From Canna indica (taxonomy: Eukaryota > Streptophyta > Magnoliopsida > Zingiberales > Cannaceae), in the NCBI GenBank assembly GCA_034359265.1, contig CP136890.1, forward strand, positions 81,617,501 through 81,681,500: a stretch of 64,000 nucleotides of DNA, read 5' to 3'. Within the stretch, counting starts at the first letter, position 1. Each line of letters begins with the position of its first letter. The notes under the pieces are model-generated. The model made no database searches. It saw only the letters and a list, made by a program, of their open reading frames with translations, and had not been told where the DNA came from. Shown in pieces: positions 36,715-48,769 of this stretch. Made by a program: the position numbers and the translations under genes.

Positions 36715-37224
36715 CGTGAATGCTTTCAACTTTTCGAATATTATTAATGCTTAATTGAGAATCAACGTTGGAACTTGAATTTTTGTGGCAATGTTTTTGG
36801 TTCGATGCTGGTGGAATCCATTAAATGGTTGGCTCTTCCATTGATTAATCTTGAGGAGGATAAATATATCTAGAAGAAGGAGGGGGTAGAGTTACCATTA
36901 AATCAGATGTTCATTTCCTTAGAAGCCATGAACCAGTCACCCTAGACCTTGACCCGTTGTGGGAAATGTTGTGGGTGTGAGTATTGCACCTAAAGTCAAA
37001 TTATTTGGGTGGAAGCTCCTTCATCTAAGGATACCCACTAGAGTTTTCCTTCGCAACTTAGGTATTGCGGTAGGAGACACTTGTGTCCTTTGCTCTATCT
37101 GACGTGCTAAGGACATTGCCACAAATCCTAGGTATTTTAGGGTCACTGTCCTTAGCACGTGCTGATTCATCTGGCATGCTAGGAATAAGCGACTGCATGA
37201 GGCTTGACAGCCTACCCCTAGTGC

Positions 37225-37661
37225 TTGGTAAGGAAAATAAAATCCCTCATTGATGGTTATTTCATAAAACCAATATCTGAGGGCAATTCAAGAAGTATGA
37301 ATTCCGATTGGATTTTGCCAGCACCAGGTCATCTAAAAATCAATTGTGATGTTTCTCTATCTGATGGTGTAGGTGGGCTTGGTTTCATCGTTCGAGATAG
37401 TAATGGGATTTGTCACACGACGGCTTGTGCGGTTAAGGAAGGAGTTGAGGTTCTATTTCTTGAGGCGTTGGCAGTTAAAGAATACCTCCTTTTTGCGGTC
37501 TCCAACAATCTGGATCCTTTTTGTGTGGAATCTGATTCTAAAGTTTTGATTGAGGCTCTGAATGAGAATATTTTGTGCCCTTGGAGTATCAATACTATAT
37601 TTTTGGACATTATTAGCTTAAAGTCAAAATGCAATATTTTGAACTTTTTATTTTGCAATAG
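37225..37661 (+). pseudogene. LINE RNase H domain, first part
   Basis: HLKINCDVSLSDGVGGLGF with VRDSNG, then EALAVKEYLLFAV and ESDSKVLIEALNENI match the RNase H-like domain (RVT_3) that ends many plant L1 ORF2 proteins: Asp of the first strand, Glu of EALA and Asp of ESDS are all visible. The frame is cut at NFLFCN by the LTR at 37662 and picks up again at 41133 with REVNKAAHWAVNCAM. Confidence 0.85.
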
Positions 37662-38330
37662 TATAATATCCTAGATATTAATATTTCTTTTCTATTATTG
37701 TTTGTGATTGTCAGCCTAGCGGGCTAGTCCGAGGTCGAGCCGAGTCGACTCATGGTCCGGTGCGAGCTTGCGAGCTCGGGTAAGTAGAATTTGGATTATG
37801 CATATTCTTTTCTTAATTAGACAAATTTATTTAATTATATTGTTGCGTGTACTTGATTATTAAATTATGCTACATATGGATGTGCATATAAGTGATGCTT
37901 ATTTTTTAGCATGAGGTTAGTTTGGGTTAGCAAATCCGGTTTGAAGAAATTGGAGGGGAATATAAAATCCCCCCTAAGGTTCGGCAGCTCCCCATTGGAG
38001 CCGCACCAGCCGAGTGGAGAGAGGAGCCGCCTAGCCAACTCGAGCCGCCCCTCTCCCCCTTGCCTCTTCCTTGGAGCCGCCGCCCTCAAGCCCCAGCCGC
38101 CGAGCCATCCCTCCCTCTTCCCCTCTCTCTTCTCCTCTCTTGGAGCCGCCGACTTGGTGTAGTCGAGCCGCCCTCCCCTCTTGAAGTGGAGCCGCCACCC
38201 CTTCTTGAAAAGCCAAGTCGTCACCCCTTCTTGAGGAGCCGAACCGCCGCATCTTCAAGGCCGGATTTGGAGGCCGCCGATTTGGAATTTCTCGTATTCT
38301 TTCTTCCTAAATCATTTGAGTGGTCTTACC

Positions 38331-38898
38331 TAGGGATGGCAAAAAAAACCGTTTAGGCGGGTACCCGCGAATATTTGCCCGTTTATGACGGGTATGGGGG
38401 GTAGTTTTTTACCCGCGGGTATTTCGCGGATAATTTTTCATACCCGTTTATTAAATGGGGCGGGTACGGGTATCATAGTACCCGTACCCGCGGATACCCG
38501 TTACCCGTGAGAATTAATAAATTACTATTTTACCCTCAATACATATACTAAAAAATCATAAGTTCCTAATCTAATTCAATAGTCAATACCCATTATCCAC
38601 TACCTACCCATTGAAGTGTGTTTAATTATTTATATTCGAAGTTGTCATCAAAATATTGTGTGTTTATTTGAAGAGAGTTTATATTTGAAATTCTTATCAA
38701 AATATCAAAGTTTACATTTTTTAAAACTGTCATGGGTACCCGTCAATACCCGTGGGTATCCGTCCCCCGCGGGTAATTAAATGAGTACTCATTTTTAATA
38801 CCCGCGGGGAATAAACGGGTAGAGGGTACCCGTTTATTTCGCGGGGCGGGTAGTGGGTAGGCACCCCCCGTACCCGCCCTGCCCCGTTGACATCCCTA
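38331..38898 (+). mobile_element. hAT-type MITE rich in GGGTACCCG
   Basis: Ends TAGGGATGGCAA and TTGACATCCCTA; perfect 8 bp target duplication GTCTTACC at 38323-38330 and 38899-38906. The interior has many copies of ACCCGCGGGTA and CGGGTACCCG around an AT-rich centre. The related LTR at 32406-36237 lacks it. 568 bp, non-coding. Confidence 0.92.
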
Positions 38899-39951
38899 GT
38901 CTTACCCCTCCTTCTCTCGGGTTTTTCTCATGTTCTTGAGCCGTTCTTGGAGGTTGAGAGTTCTTGTCGAATTTTTTCCATCGTTTCTTGAAGTTTCTCG
39001 TCGTTTTCTCATGTTGCCATGAAAGAGGAGGCCCGGAATCCCCCCTATGGGGCTCGACAGCCCTAGGATGACCCTTGGGGTGCTCAGCCAAGAAGGATGT
39101 CGGGTCGCCCTTAAAGTGTTCGACAAAATGCCTAAGAGAAATCTTGATATGTTATTTACAATCTAGGCTTGCATTAATCTCCTTAATTAGATTCCTTTGA
39201 TGCCGATGCATGAGTTGTGTTTAGATATGTATGAATCTATGTTTGCATGTGGAAAGATTAATCTTGATGTCTTGGGTGGATTCTTGATTTAAAAACTCGA
39301 GTCTTGATCTTATGATAGTGTGGATGCATGTTAGATCTAGATTGGAAAAATTATGCATTTGTTTTTGTATGATGGACTTAATGTTTTAAATATGTGGTGA
39401 TGATAATTTAGAATTTAAATTCTGTGAGTTTTGAATTTATTTCCATGATATGCTGAAAACTCTATCTTGCTGAAAATTTCATGCTGAATTGTTGAATCTA
39501 GGCTGATTTTGAAATCTCTATTGTGAGGAGAACGGATTACTGAATATAGTCGAGTAACCTATCATTTTGACCAGAAAACATAGTTTGGAAATATAGGACA
39601 CGCTCTGGAGACCATATTCGGGTTGGGTACACCAGTTTCAGGATCAACAGTAAACTAAAAACAAAACCCTAATCTTGGTGATGATAATTTTAATTGCATA
39701 ATTAAAATTCAAGGGGTAGCATAATTTTTTATGAACCAATAAATAAAGTTTATACATGAAATAAAACCTCATGAGTATATGATATTACGGGTCCAAGGGT
39801 TGGGATTGGGTATTGGGTGTTGTAGTGTTTCTCAATAAAGATATCCCTAAGACACCGTAGGAGACACTTGACTTAGGTCTTGTTGACGTCATATCTTTAT
39901 AAATGGCGGAGAGGCTCGGATAGGGGTCGGATTGCGGGCTTGCCCCGGAAT

Positions 39952-40456
39952 GGTTGGATGGCTAATTCTCAACCTGTGTTTAAGGAACAAGTTCGGATGG
40001 GCGAATCTCGGTTGTTCCTGCGTTTCTTAATGAACAAGTTCGGACGGGCAAATCTCGATTGTTCCCAAGTATCTATATTTTAAGGAATAAGTTTGGATGG
40101 GTGAATCCCGATTATTCCTATGTTATCTAGTTGGAACAAGTTCAGATGGGCAAATCTCGATTGTTCCTATGTTTCCTCGTAGAACAAGTTCATACGGGCA
40201 AATCCCGATTATTTTTTAGTTTCTTTTAAGGAATAAGTTCGGACGGGCAAATCCCAATTATTCCTGTGATATCAGGAATAAGTTCGGACGGGCAAATCTC
40301 GATTATTCCTGTGATATCTTAAAGGGACAAGTTCGAACGGGCGAATCTCGATTGTTCCTTCGCGTCTCGTGGAGCAAGTTCGAACGGGCAAATCTTGATT
40401 GCTCGTGAGTTTCTTTGTTATAGGATAAGTTCGGATGGACCAATCCCGATTATTCT
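39952..40456 (+). repeat. Palindrome array in the Tekay solo LTR (11 units)
   Basis: Units (35 bp except the first) start at 39952, 39984, 40031, 40084, 40133, 40181, 40230, 40275, 40324, 40371 and 40422. Each folds on itself; outer stems vary together: GGAACAA with TTGTTCC, GGAATAA with TTATTCC, GGAGCAA with TTGCTC, GGTTGG with CAACC. Confidence 0.9.
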
Positions 40457-41132
40457 AGTAACCATTGATTATGATTTGTTGCCTTAGGACATGATAGGCT
40501 TAGGCCTGTTGTACTAACTGCTAGAGTGTTGGTTGCTTTTGGGCATGTGGTGGCCAGTAGGCCTGATAGCTAGTCACACCCTTGTGACTTTATTCTTGTT
40601 TGAGACATGTGTTTTATCATATGTTATATTTCTATGATTGGTTTCTTGTAGGGGTTGGTAGAATCGCTCACTGAGTTCTTTTGAACTGACCCGTTGTCGT
40701 TTTTGTTTTTTTTTTGTAGAGCTTGACCGGTGAGGTGGGCTAGAGCACTTGGCATGATTGGAGGGCAGAGGAGCTACATTGATCTCATAACAGTCCTAGT
40801 TAAGGGTCGTAGTCGAGTCTTTGGTAGTTTGGCATGCACTTGTGTTTTAGTATTTTGGAGTTGTAGTCCCTTGGGGACATTCATGTCTTTTATTTCAGAT
40901 TTCATTTGTAAATGAACCGTTAAACTTTGATTTATTATTTCCGCACTTTACTATTTTGCTAAACTAACTTATAATGAAATTTGGTTTGGTTTTTCATTTG
41001 AAATAAAGCTCGTTACATTCTTTCCGCTATGTTTATTTATTATGAGTTGGCATGTGCATGGGTTAGGCTGCGGGGTATATGCATATATACCGTGCCCGGT
41101 CACGTGACCCTGAGTTGGGGCGTGGCATATAG

Positions 41133-41273
41133 AGAGGTTAACAAAGCTGCCCATTGGGCAGTAAACTGTGCCATGATATGTAAGGATGAAAGGGTGTGGT
41201 CTTCGATTCGACCACCTGAACTGGATTTCATTTTGTATTTTGACGCTTTTGGATCTGCAATCGTCGATCTTTA
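41133..41273 (+). pseudogene. LINE RNase H domain, last part
   Basis: REVNKAAHWAVNCAMICKDE is the conserved end of the RNase H-like domain (R-x-x-N-x-x-A-H-W). It continues VWSSIRPPELDFILYFDAFG to a stop at 41271-41273. Joined to 37225-37661 it restores the expected order of the domain. Confidence 0.8.
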
Positions 41274-41758
41274 ATCTAGAGTTATTTCTTTGGCAAAAAA
41301 AATTATGATGACACGCTATATATTGTAAGCAATTACAATTAGTAGGGGTGAGCAAAAGAAATTGAAAATTCGGTTAACCGAAAAACTGCTCTGAAATCGA
41401 ATCAAATTTTTCGATTAATCGATCCGACGTTTTCAATTTCAGTTTTTATTTTTCAAATTTTCAGTTTTCGATTTTGATTTTTTAGTACCGATTAACCGTT
41501 AGTCCATGGTTAACCAATTCATATATATAAGTGTATAATATTTATTCATATTAAAAAGATATATAATTGGTCAAATTTTGAAGAATGAAATATAACTTAA
41601 ATATACTTCAATGTATTATTTTATATAAGTTTTAGAGAGAAAAAAATAAAAATAAAATCTTTTGGAGTATATATAATATTTTTTTTTTCTAAAACTTATA
41701 TAATGTAATACATTGAAGTATATTTAAATTATATTTCATTCTTCAAAATTTGACCAAT

Positions 41759-42907
41759 TGATGACATGTTTATTTTCCATCTTTTGATGCTTATTTTCAT
41801 GCTAAATTCGAATTAAATGCTTCCTAAATTATGTTTATTATTTTGTTTAACTTTTAGGCAACAAATGATGGAAAGAATTCGAAAAGAAGTATCCCTACAC
41901 GTTTTTGGAAGCTAAAAATTGGAATGCAAGCTGGATCTGGTCGCACTGTCTTGGACGTCCCCACGCCTTAGCAAGAATACATGTGACAAAATCAGAATTT
42001 GTCATGTTTGATGCTGAAATCTTGGCTCCATGTTTCTAGTCAAATTTTAAAAATCCATCTGTGTCAAAAACATTAAACCAGGATATTTGGTTGTTAGTTT
42101 AATGCCATGTATGGTTGATTTGATTTTTATTTACTATTCTAGTTAGGTTTGGAATTCTCCTATGAGAGGAGAATAATTATAATGAACAAGGGCTGATAAT
42201 TCTTAGCTTTGGCCTCCTTTTGTATTTTACTCTTTAAGTTTTCAGCAGTAGTTTATTTTTGAGAATGAAATTGTGTGAGTTTGAAATGTGTGGCTGATCC
42301 ACTTCTTTTTAGCTAAAGGCGATTCGACGTTTCGATTCTACGGATTGTGAGATTTTTCTATGCTCAAAGTCTTTGTTTTCTAGTATTTCGTTTATTTCCT
42401 GTAGAATTTATTCTATTGTTTCTTTTTAATTGTTGGTCTGTTACCAGATTATTAGAACAATAGCTAGTCTATCGGTATTGGTTGTTCCATGCCGGGTTTA
42501 GAGACAAATTAGTCGAGGTTGCTGTTCAATTCAAACTAATGGAATATTTGAGTTAATATGACTTGTGAGATTGATGTTCAATTCACAAAAGTCTATTAAA
42601 TTGCTAGGAATAAAGAAACTCATCCTTGGCGTCTATGATCAATCCTACAATCCGAAATCGAGAACGTACCTTTAGCTAGACTTTCATCTCATTGATTTCT
42701 CCTTAATTTTAATCACTATTTCTAATTACTATTTTTTATTTCAGTTTGCATCTAATCAAAACCCCCCCTCTTTTTAATTCCTGTTTTTTAATTTTTGGTT
42801 TTGAAAGAATTTGAAACTAACCAGTCTTTGTGGATTCGACCTTACTTGCCACGAGTACAAAATCTCAAGAAGTAGAAATTTATTTTTGGTGGATTCGACA
42901 CCTATCA
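41759..42907 (+). repeat. Athila 5' LTR
   Basis: Begins TGATGACATGTTTATTTTCC, ends GACACCTATCA immediately before the primer-binding site. Contains one copy of the dyad motif at 41953-41970. Confidence 0.95.
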
Positions 42908-42930
42908 AATTTTGGCGCCATTGCCAGGGA
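42908..42930 (+). promoter_or_regulatory. Athila primer-binding site
   Basis: TTGGCGCCATTGCCAGGGA starting a few bases after the LTR, close to the TTGGCGCCGTTGCCGGGGA form usual in Athila elements. Confidence 0.85.
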
Positions 42931-43228
42931 CTGGTATTAATCAGTTTTAGTTCTTTTGTTAACCAGTTCTGATTGTGCATGAAGAAAATTCCATACAGGT
43001 TAGACGTGGGCGCGTCTTAATGTTGATGGTTAGATCTGATCGGACTGGAGAACTCGTATTCGATCCTGAGATTGAGAAGACTGCTAGAAGTCTTAGAAAG
43101 GCGACCCAACAGCGAGGTAAACACATTTCGGCACCCTCATCTTCAACAACAGACAGGACGTGGGCACGCCTTAACATCGAGACAAAATCAGAACCAGAAG
43201 CAGAATCTGAAGCAGAACCAAAACAAAA

Positions 43229-44270
43229 ATGGCTGAAAACAACCTGACTTTGCGCGAATTGGCTGTTGCACCTTTCAACCAACCATCATTATGCATCACT
43301 TACCCAGAACTAGAGGTAAACTTTGAATTAAAATCTGGATTAATACATCTCTTGCCTATTTTCAGAGGACGTGAAAATGAAAACCCTCACAAGCACTTGA
43401 AGGAATTCCACGTTGTATGCTCAACAATGAAACCACACGGCATATCCGATGAGCAAATCAAGCTACGACCCTTTCCCTTCTCCTTAGCCGATGCAGCCAA
43501 GGAGTGGCTGTTCTATCTTCCTCCCGGATCGGTGAATACATGGATAGATTTGCTGAGACTGTTCTTGGACAAGTTCTTTCCGGCTTCATGAGCCGCTGGA
43601 ATTAGAAGAGAAATTTGCAGAGTTAAACAAAAAGACACGGAGACTCTACATGAATATTAGGAAAGATTCAAACGGTTGTGTGCAAGTTGTCCTCAACATG
43701 GTATTTCTGAACAATTGAAAATCCAATATTTTTATGAAGGTTTGTTGTCCATGGAAAGAAGGATGATGGATGCAGCAAGTGGTGGTGCTATAGTGAACAA
43801 AACTCCTCAAGCCACCAGGGAATTAATCTCCATTATGGCAGCCAACTCACAACAATTCGGGCTGCGACAGGAACCTTCAAGAGGAGTAAATGAGGTAAAT
43901 GTGACTTCTCTTGAATCAAAAATTACTCATCTAACTACTATGGTTCAGAATTTGCTTGTAGGAAACACCTCACAGGTCAAGGTGTGTGGGATTTGTACCG
44001 TCGCGGGTCATCTCATCGACATATGCCCTACCCTTCAAGAGGACACACAAGAACAAGCTAACGCCGTTGGAGGATTCCCAGGTCCTCCACAAAGGAAACC
44101 TGATCCCTATTCAAACACCTACAACCCAGGTTGGAGGAATCATCCAAACTTGAGTTATGGGACAAGGCAACCAAATTTTCAGCAACAAAATTTTCAGTAA
44201 CAAAACTTTCAGCAATTTCAGTACAAACCACCTGTTCCGCCACAATAATTTCCTTCAAGCTCAGGTACAT
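43229..44270 (+). pseudogene. Athila gag
   Basis: Starts MAENNLTLRELAVAPFNQPS. The capsid region has FELKSGLIHLLPIFRGREN, HKHLKEFHVVCSTMKPHGIS and KLRPFPFSLADAAKEWLFYL, followed by LFLDKFFPAS and a stop at 43589-43591. It resumes with LCASCPQHGISEQLKIQYFY and AASGGAIVNKTPQATRELIS from about 43676. A zinc knuckle (CGICTVAGHLIDICP, C-x2-C-x4-H-x4-C) lies at about 43985-44030, followed by a Gln/Asn-rich tail with FQQQNFQ repeats. Gag forms the particle that packages element RNA. At least two stops (43591, 44200) and a frame change near 43600 disable it. Confidence 0.9.
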
Positions 44271-44579
44271 CTCTTGAAGACATAGTTAAATTGCTTGCAA
44301 TTAGTACACAACAATTTCAGCAGGAAACAAAAGCAAGCATACAAGAAACAAAAGCAAGCATTCAAGTTTTGGAGAATCAAATGGGGCAATTGGCGTCATC
44401 ATTAAGCAAGTTGGAATCACAAGGCAAGCTGCCCTCATAAACTGTCATCAATCCAAAACAGAATGCTAGTGCAATGACTTTGAGAAGTGAAAAGGAGTTA
44501 GCAGAACCCAGTCTGCCAAGACGTGGGCACGCCTTAGAGTTAGAAACTGAAACTGAAATCACTGCTAACCAAAAATAAG

Positions 44580-45191
44580 ATGAAATAGAACAGCCAAGAA
44601 CATTGATGATCAAGCCCCCTTTCCCAGGAAGATTGGCCAAGTCTAAGAAGGGAAATAAAGAGAAAGAGATTCTTGAAACTTTTCGCAAGGTTGAAATTAA
44701 TATCCCCTTACTTGACGCCATCAAGCAAATACCTCGATATGTTAGATTTCTCAAGGAATTGTGTACCAACAAGAAAAAGCTGATTGGTAATGAAAAGGTA
44801 AGTTTGGGAGGGAATGTTTTCGCTGTACTTCAAAGGAAATTACCTCCCAAATGCAATGATCAATGTATGTTTGCTATTTCTTGTAACATAGGCAACATTG
44901 GTATAAAAATTAGCTATGTGTGACTTAGGAGCATCTATAAATGTCATGTCATTATCTATATATTTATCTTTAAACATTGGTCCATTGAAAAAGACATGTG
45001 TGGTAATTCAATTGGCTGATCGGTCGGTCGTTTATCCTGAAGGAGTATTGGAAGACGTCCTAGTTCGAGTAAACAATCTAATTTTTTTTGCAGATTTCTT
45101 TGTGCTTAACATGGAGGAAGATACTTCTTCCAACTCGTCTGAAATATTACTTGGGAGACCTTTCCTTAGCACAACAAGGACAAAAAATTGA
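44580..45191 (+). pseudogene. Athila aspartic protease region
   Basis: 44603-44923 encodes the conserved linker (IKPPFPGRLAKSKKGNKEKE, INIPLLDAIKQIPRYVRFLK) and, after a frame change at about 44915, CDLGASINVMSLSIYLSLNI carries the catalytic D-[LS]-G-A motif of retroviral-type proteases. EDVLVRVNNLIFFADFFVLN and ILLGRPFLSTTRT follow. Protease would process the Gag-Pol polyprotein; the frameshift prevents that. Confidence 0.85.
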
Positions 45192-46634
45192 TGTTCATGA
45201 TGGTACACTCTCCATGGAATTTGATAGGGAAATCATCAAATTCAATGTTTATGATGCCATGAAATTTCCTAATGAAGAATTTTGTGTTAACAATGTTGAT
45301 TTCATAGACTGCTCAGTTCAGGATATTTTTAATTTGAGCAATGTGAATGTAAACCTGAATCTGGACAGATTTGAAAATGAACCTGAATCTGGACAGATTA
45401 TTGATTTAGTGCAGGATGAAATGCAAGCAATTGGAACCACAGAACAAAATGTCCATTGCCTGGAATCATCTAATTCTCACACTAAACTTCAACATTCTAC
45501 TGTGCAGGCACCCCAAGTGGAGTTAAAACCGTTGCCCAACCATTTGAAATACACTTTCTTAGGAGAAGAAAAAACTCTTCCAGTTATCATCTCCAACAAA
45601 CTTAGCACTCAAGAAGAGCAGGAATTGAACCAAGTGCTTAGAGAACATAAAGAAGCTATTGGTTGGACCATAACCGACATCAAAGGATTAAGCCCTTCCA
45701 CATGCATGCACAGCATACTTCTGGAAGAAGACAATAAGCCTTGTAGAGAAGCTCAGCGATGTTTGAACCCACCAATGATGGAGGTGGTGAAAAAAGAAAT
45801 ACTGAAACTCTTAGATGCTGATGTGATCTACCCAATATAGGATAGTAAATGGGTAAGTTCAGTGCAGGTTGTCCCCAAGAAAATAGGTATAACCGTGATT
45901 AAAAATATTGATGGTGAGTTAATACCCACTCGAGTTCAAAATGGATGAGAGTTTGTATAGACTACAGGAAATTAAATGCAGCGACCAGGAATGATCATTT
46001 TCCACTCCCATTCATTGATCAAATGCTTGAACGTTTAGCTGGTAAAACTCACTATTGTTGTCTTGATGGATATTTAGGTTTTTACCAAATTCCAGTTTCA
46101 CCAGAAGATCAAGAGAAAACCACTTTTACATGCCCTTTTGGCACTTTCGCATACCGAAGGATGTCATTCGGCCTTTGCAACGCTCTAGCCACATTCCAAA
46201 GATGTATGGTAAGTATATTTTCAGAATATGTGGAAAATATCATAGAAATATTTATGGATGATTTCACAGTCTATGGTAATTCTTTTGATGAATGTTTGAA
46301 AAATCTAATAATGGTGCTCAAGAGGTGTTTAGAAACAAATTTGGTTTTAAATTATGAGAAGTGTCATTTTATGGTTGATCAAGGTTTAATCTTAGGACAT
46401 GTTGTATCTTCCAAAGGGATTGAGGTAGATAAAGCAAAAACTGATGTTATTAAATCTCTACCTTACCCCGTGAGTGTACGGGAAGTACGATCTTTTTTGG
46501 GACATGCAGGTTTCTACCGGCGTTTTATAAAGGATTTTTCCAAGATCACTCAACCCCTATGTCAGCTGCTACAAAAGGATATGACATTCGAGTTTGATGA
46601 CATGTGCAAACAAGCATTTGATTCCTTGAAATAG
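45190..46634 (+). pseudogene. Athila reverse transcriptase
   Basis: 45190-45837 is the N-terminal linker (EELNQVLREHKEAIGWTITD, CMHSILLEEDNKPCREAQRC), ending at a TAG at 45838-45840 after DADVIYPI. The polymerase runs 45945-46634: RVCIDYRKLNAATRNDHFPL, FIDQMLERLAGKTHYCCLDG, FTCPFGTFAYRRMSFGLCNA, then the active site IFMDDFTVYG (F-M-D-D, where Y-M-D-D is usual). It ends with VREVRSFLGHAGFYRRFIKD and a stop at 46632-46634 before RNase H. Both catalytic Asp residues of the MDD box and the Asp of CCLDG are kept; the stops make it non-functional. Confidence 0.92.
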
Positions 46635-47110
46635 AAATTAGTTTCGGCACCCATCATTCAACCACCAAACTGGAATCTTCCTTTTGAGATCATGTGTGAT
46701 GCAAGTAACCATGCTATAGGGGTTGTTCTTGGACAGAGGATTGAAAAGAATCCACATGTTATATATTATGCCTCAAAGATGCTCGATGATGCCCAATGCA
46801 ACTATTCGACAACAGAAAAAGAACTCTTAGCTATTGTTTTTTGCTTTAGAAAAATTTTGTTCTTATTTGCTTGGACTAAAGTTATTGTCTAATCTGATCA
46901 TGCAGCTCTAAAGTATTTGCTTAAGAAGAAGGAAGCAAAACCAAGGCTGATACGTTGGATACTTTTAATGCAAAAAGGGAACATAAAACTTAGTTGCTTA
47001 TCATCTTAGTCGACTACTCGTAGATGGAGAATCTCTACCTTTAAGAGATGACTTCCCAGATGAACATCTTTTCTCTATTTAGGAAATAAATCCCTGGTAT
47101 ACTGATATTG
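46635..47110 (+). pseudogene. Athila RNase H
   Basis: KLVSAPIIQPPNWNLPFEIM with CDASNHAIGVVLGQR and TTEKELLAIVFCFRKI, the Asp and Glu of the RNase H centre. A frame change follows at about 46860-46890, then HALKYLLKKKEAKPRLIRWI-like sequence in another frame. Confidence 0.8.
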
Positions 47111-47229
47111 TCAATTATTTGATTATAGGTTCATTCCCCAATGAGTTAACTAGAGCTGAAAATGATAAAATCAAAAGAGATGCTAGGTACTATATCTGGG
47201 ATGAACCATACTTGTGGAAGCATTGCTTA

Positions 47230-48313
47230 GATCTGATTATTAAAAGATGCGTTTTCGAAATAGAGGTTCCCTCTATTCTGTAGTTTTGTCACTCATATGC
47301 ATGTGGATGTCATTTCAGACCTAAGAGAACAGCCCATAAGGTATTGGAAAGTGGTTTATTTTGGCCCTCTTTATTTCACGATTCATATCTGTTTTGCAAG
47401 TCTTGTGAAAACTGTCAACGAACTGGAAATTTGGGACATAGAGACCAAATGTTGCTTTCACCAATCCTAGTTTATGAAATATTTGATGTGTGGGAATCAA
47501 TTTCATGGGACCATTCCCCTCTTCATTTGGTTATATGTACATTATTTTGGCTGTAGACTATGTCTCAAAATGGGTAGAAGCTAAAGCTACTCGGAATGAC
47601 AACGTTAAGGCTGTGGTAGATTTGGTCAAATCTTAGATTTTTGTCAAGTTCGAAACGCCAAGGGCTATAATCAGTGACCGATGTACTCATTTCTACAACA
47701 AAGTGGTAGAGGCTCTCTTGAAAAGATATAATGTTACTTATCACACCTCTATAGCTTGTCACCCTCAAACTAATGGTCAAGCTAAGGTGTCCAACAGGGA
47801 GATCAAGTCCATACTTGAGAAAATAGTCAATCTCAATAGAAAAGATTGGAGCTTGCGACTGGATGACGCGTTATGGGCCTATCGGACAGCATACAAAACT
47901 CCCATAGGAATGTCCCCTTTCCGACTAGTGTTTGGAAAACCATGTCACTTACCTGTTGAATTAAGCACAAAGCATATTGGGCTGTAAAAAATTGCAACAT
48001 GAAGATTGATGAGGTAGGAGAACACAGAAAATTACAACTTCAGGAGTTGGAAGAAATTCAGAACGACGCTTACGAGAGCTCAAGGATTTACAAAGAAAAA
48101 AACAAGGCTTTCCATGATCAAAAGATTTCCATGAAGCAATTTTTAATTAGGCAAAAAATCTTGTTGTATCATTCTTGTTTAAAGTTATTTCCTGGTAAGC
48201 TGAGATCGAGATGGGTAGGTCCTTTTATTATCACTAACATATTTTCCCATGGTGCAGTAGAAATTAAGAGCTTGGACACGACAAGATTCTCAAGGTTAAT
48301 GGATATCGCTTAA
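47230..48313 (+). pseudogene. Athila integrase
   Basis: Zinc-binding part at about 47285-47450 (FCHSYACGCHFRPKRTAHKV, CKSCENCQRTGN: H-H and C-x2-C). The core is spread over two frames, with the second active-site segment at 47700-47990 ([20 protein letters not shown], where Glu of NREIK is expected, and [20 protein letters not shown]). The C-terminal region 47999-48313 has LQLQELEEIQNDAYESSRIY and GKLRSRWVGPFIITNIFSHG. At least four frame changes or stops are present. Integrase would insert the cDNA copy and produce 5 bp duplications such as the CCAAT seen here. Confidence 0.85.
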
Positions 48314-48384
48314 AACCTTTCTATGATGGATTCCAAGTACAGAAGGTTGAAGAGATTCACTTGGAGGATCCAACTGGAAACCCA

Positions 48385-48742
48385 TAAACTGCAGCAAAGT
48401 CTAGCCCAGGACAAAAAATAGGGCGCTTCTGAGAGGCAACTCAGGGATTAGGCGTGCCCGCGCCTTAAACTCATAACAACTGCAGTAGAGTTTGACTCAG
48501 GACAGAAAACAGAGCGCTTCTGGGAGGCAACCCAGGGATTAGGTGTGCCCGTGCCTTAAACTTATAACAACTGCAACAGAGTCTGACCCAGGATAGAAAA
48601 CAGGGCGCTTCTGGGAGGCAACCCAGGGATTAGGCGTGTCCGCTCCTTAAACTCATAACAACTGCAGCAGAGTCTGACCCGGGACAGAAAGCAGGGCGCT
48701 TCTGGGAGGCAACCCAGGGATTAGGCGTGCCCACGCCTTATT
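48385..48742 (+). repeat. Athila tandem array (4 units of about 90 bp)
   Basis: Each unit has GCGCTTCTGGGAGGCAACCC, itself able to form a small stem, followed by a dyad motif (48450, 48541, 48632, 48723). Lies between integrase and the proline-rich region. Confidence 0.9.
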
Positions 48743-48769
48743 TCTCTCAGCATTTCAAATTTAGCATCA

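Larger units (their letters stand above)
37662..41127 (+). mobile_element. Tekay-like solo LTR inserted in the LINE RNase H region
   Basis: Starts TATAATATCC (TG changed to TA) and ends GGGCGTGGCA. Flanked by AATAG (37657-37661) and TATAG (41128-41132), a 5 bp duplication with one mismatch, exactly where the RNase H reading frame is interrupted. It contains a nested MITE (38331-38898) and a palindrome array. Same family as 32406-36237 but diverged. Confidence 0.92.
28398..41290 (+). mobile_element. L1-type LINE, interrupted by two Tekay-like insertions
   Basis: ORF2 domains appear in order: end of the endonuclease (28398-29030), reverse transcriptase (29425-30300), post-RT region (36260-36714), degraded zinc-binding region (about 36960-37090), RNase H (37225-37661 and 41133-41273). 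The order is kept across two insertions (30372-36237 and 37662-41127), showing one original element. The 5' part, including ORF1, is missing, typical of truncated LINE copies. The 3' end is probably near the A-rich run at 41298-41306. Confidence 0.85.

Noticed and set aside
37865..38356. GC-rich open frames on both strands in the solo LTR leader (37865-38356)
   Set aside because: The same GCCGCC/CTCTTCC-rich stretch occurs in the other Tekay LTR with gaps that do not keep a frame, so it is LTR sequence.
39952..40456. Regularly spaced repeats that could be read as a CRISPR array
   Set aside because: The DNA is plant nuclear, the units are degenerate palindromes, spacers are short and related, and the array recurs in a second LTR of the same family.
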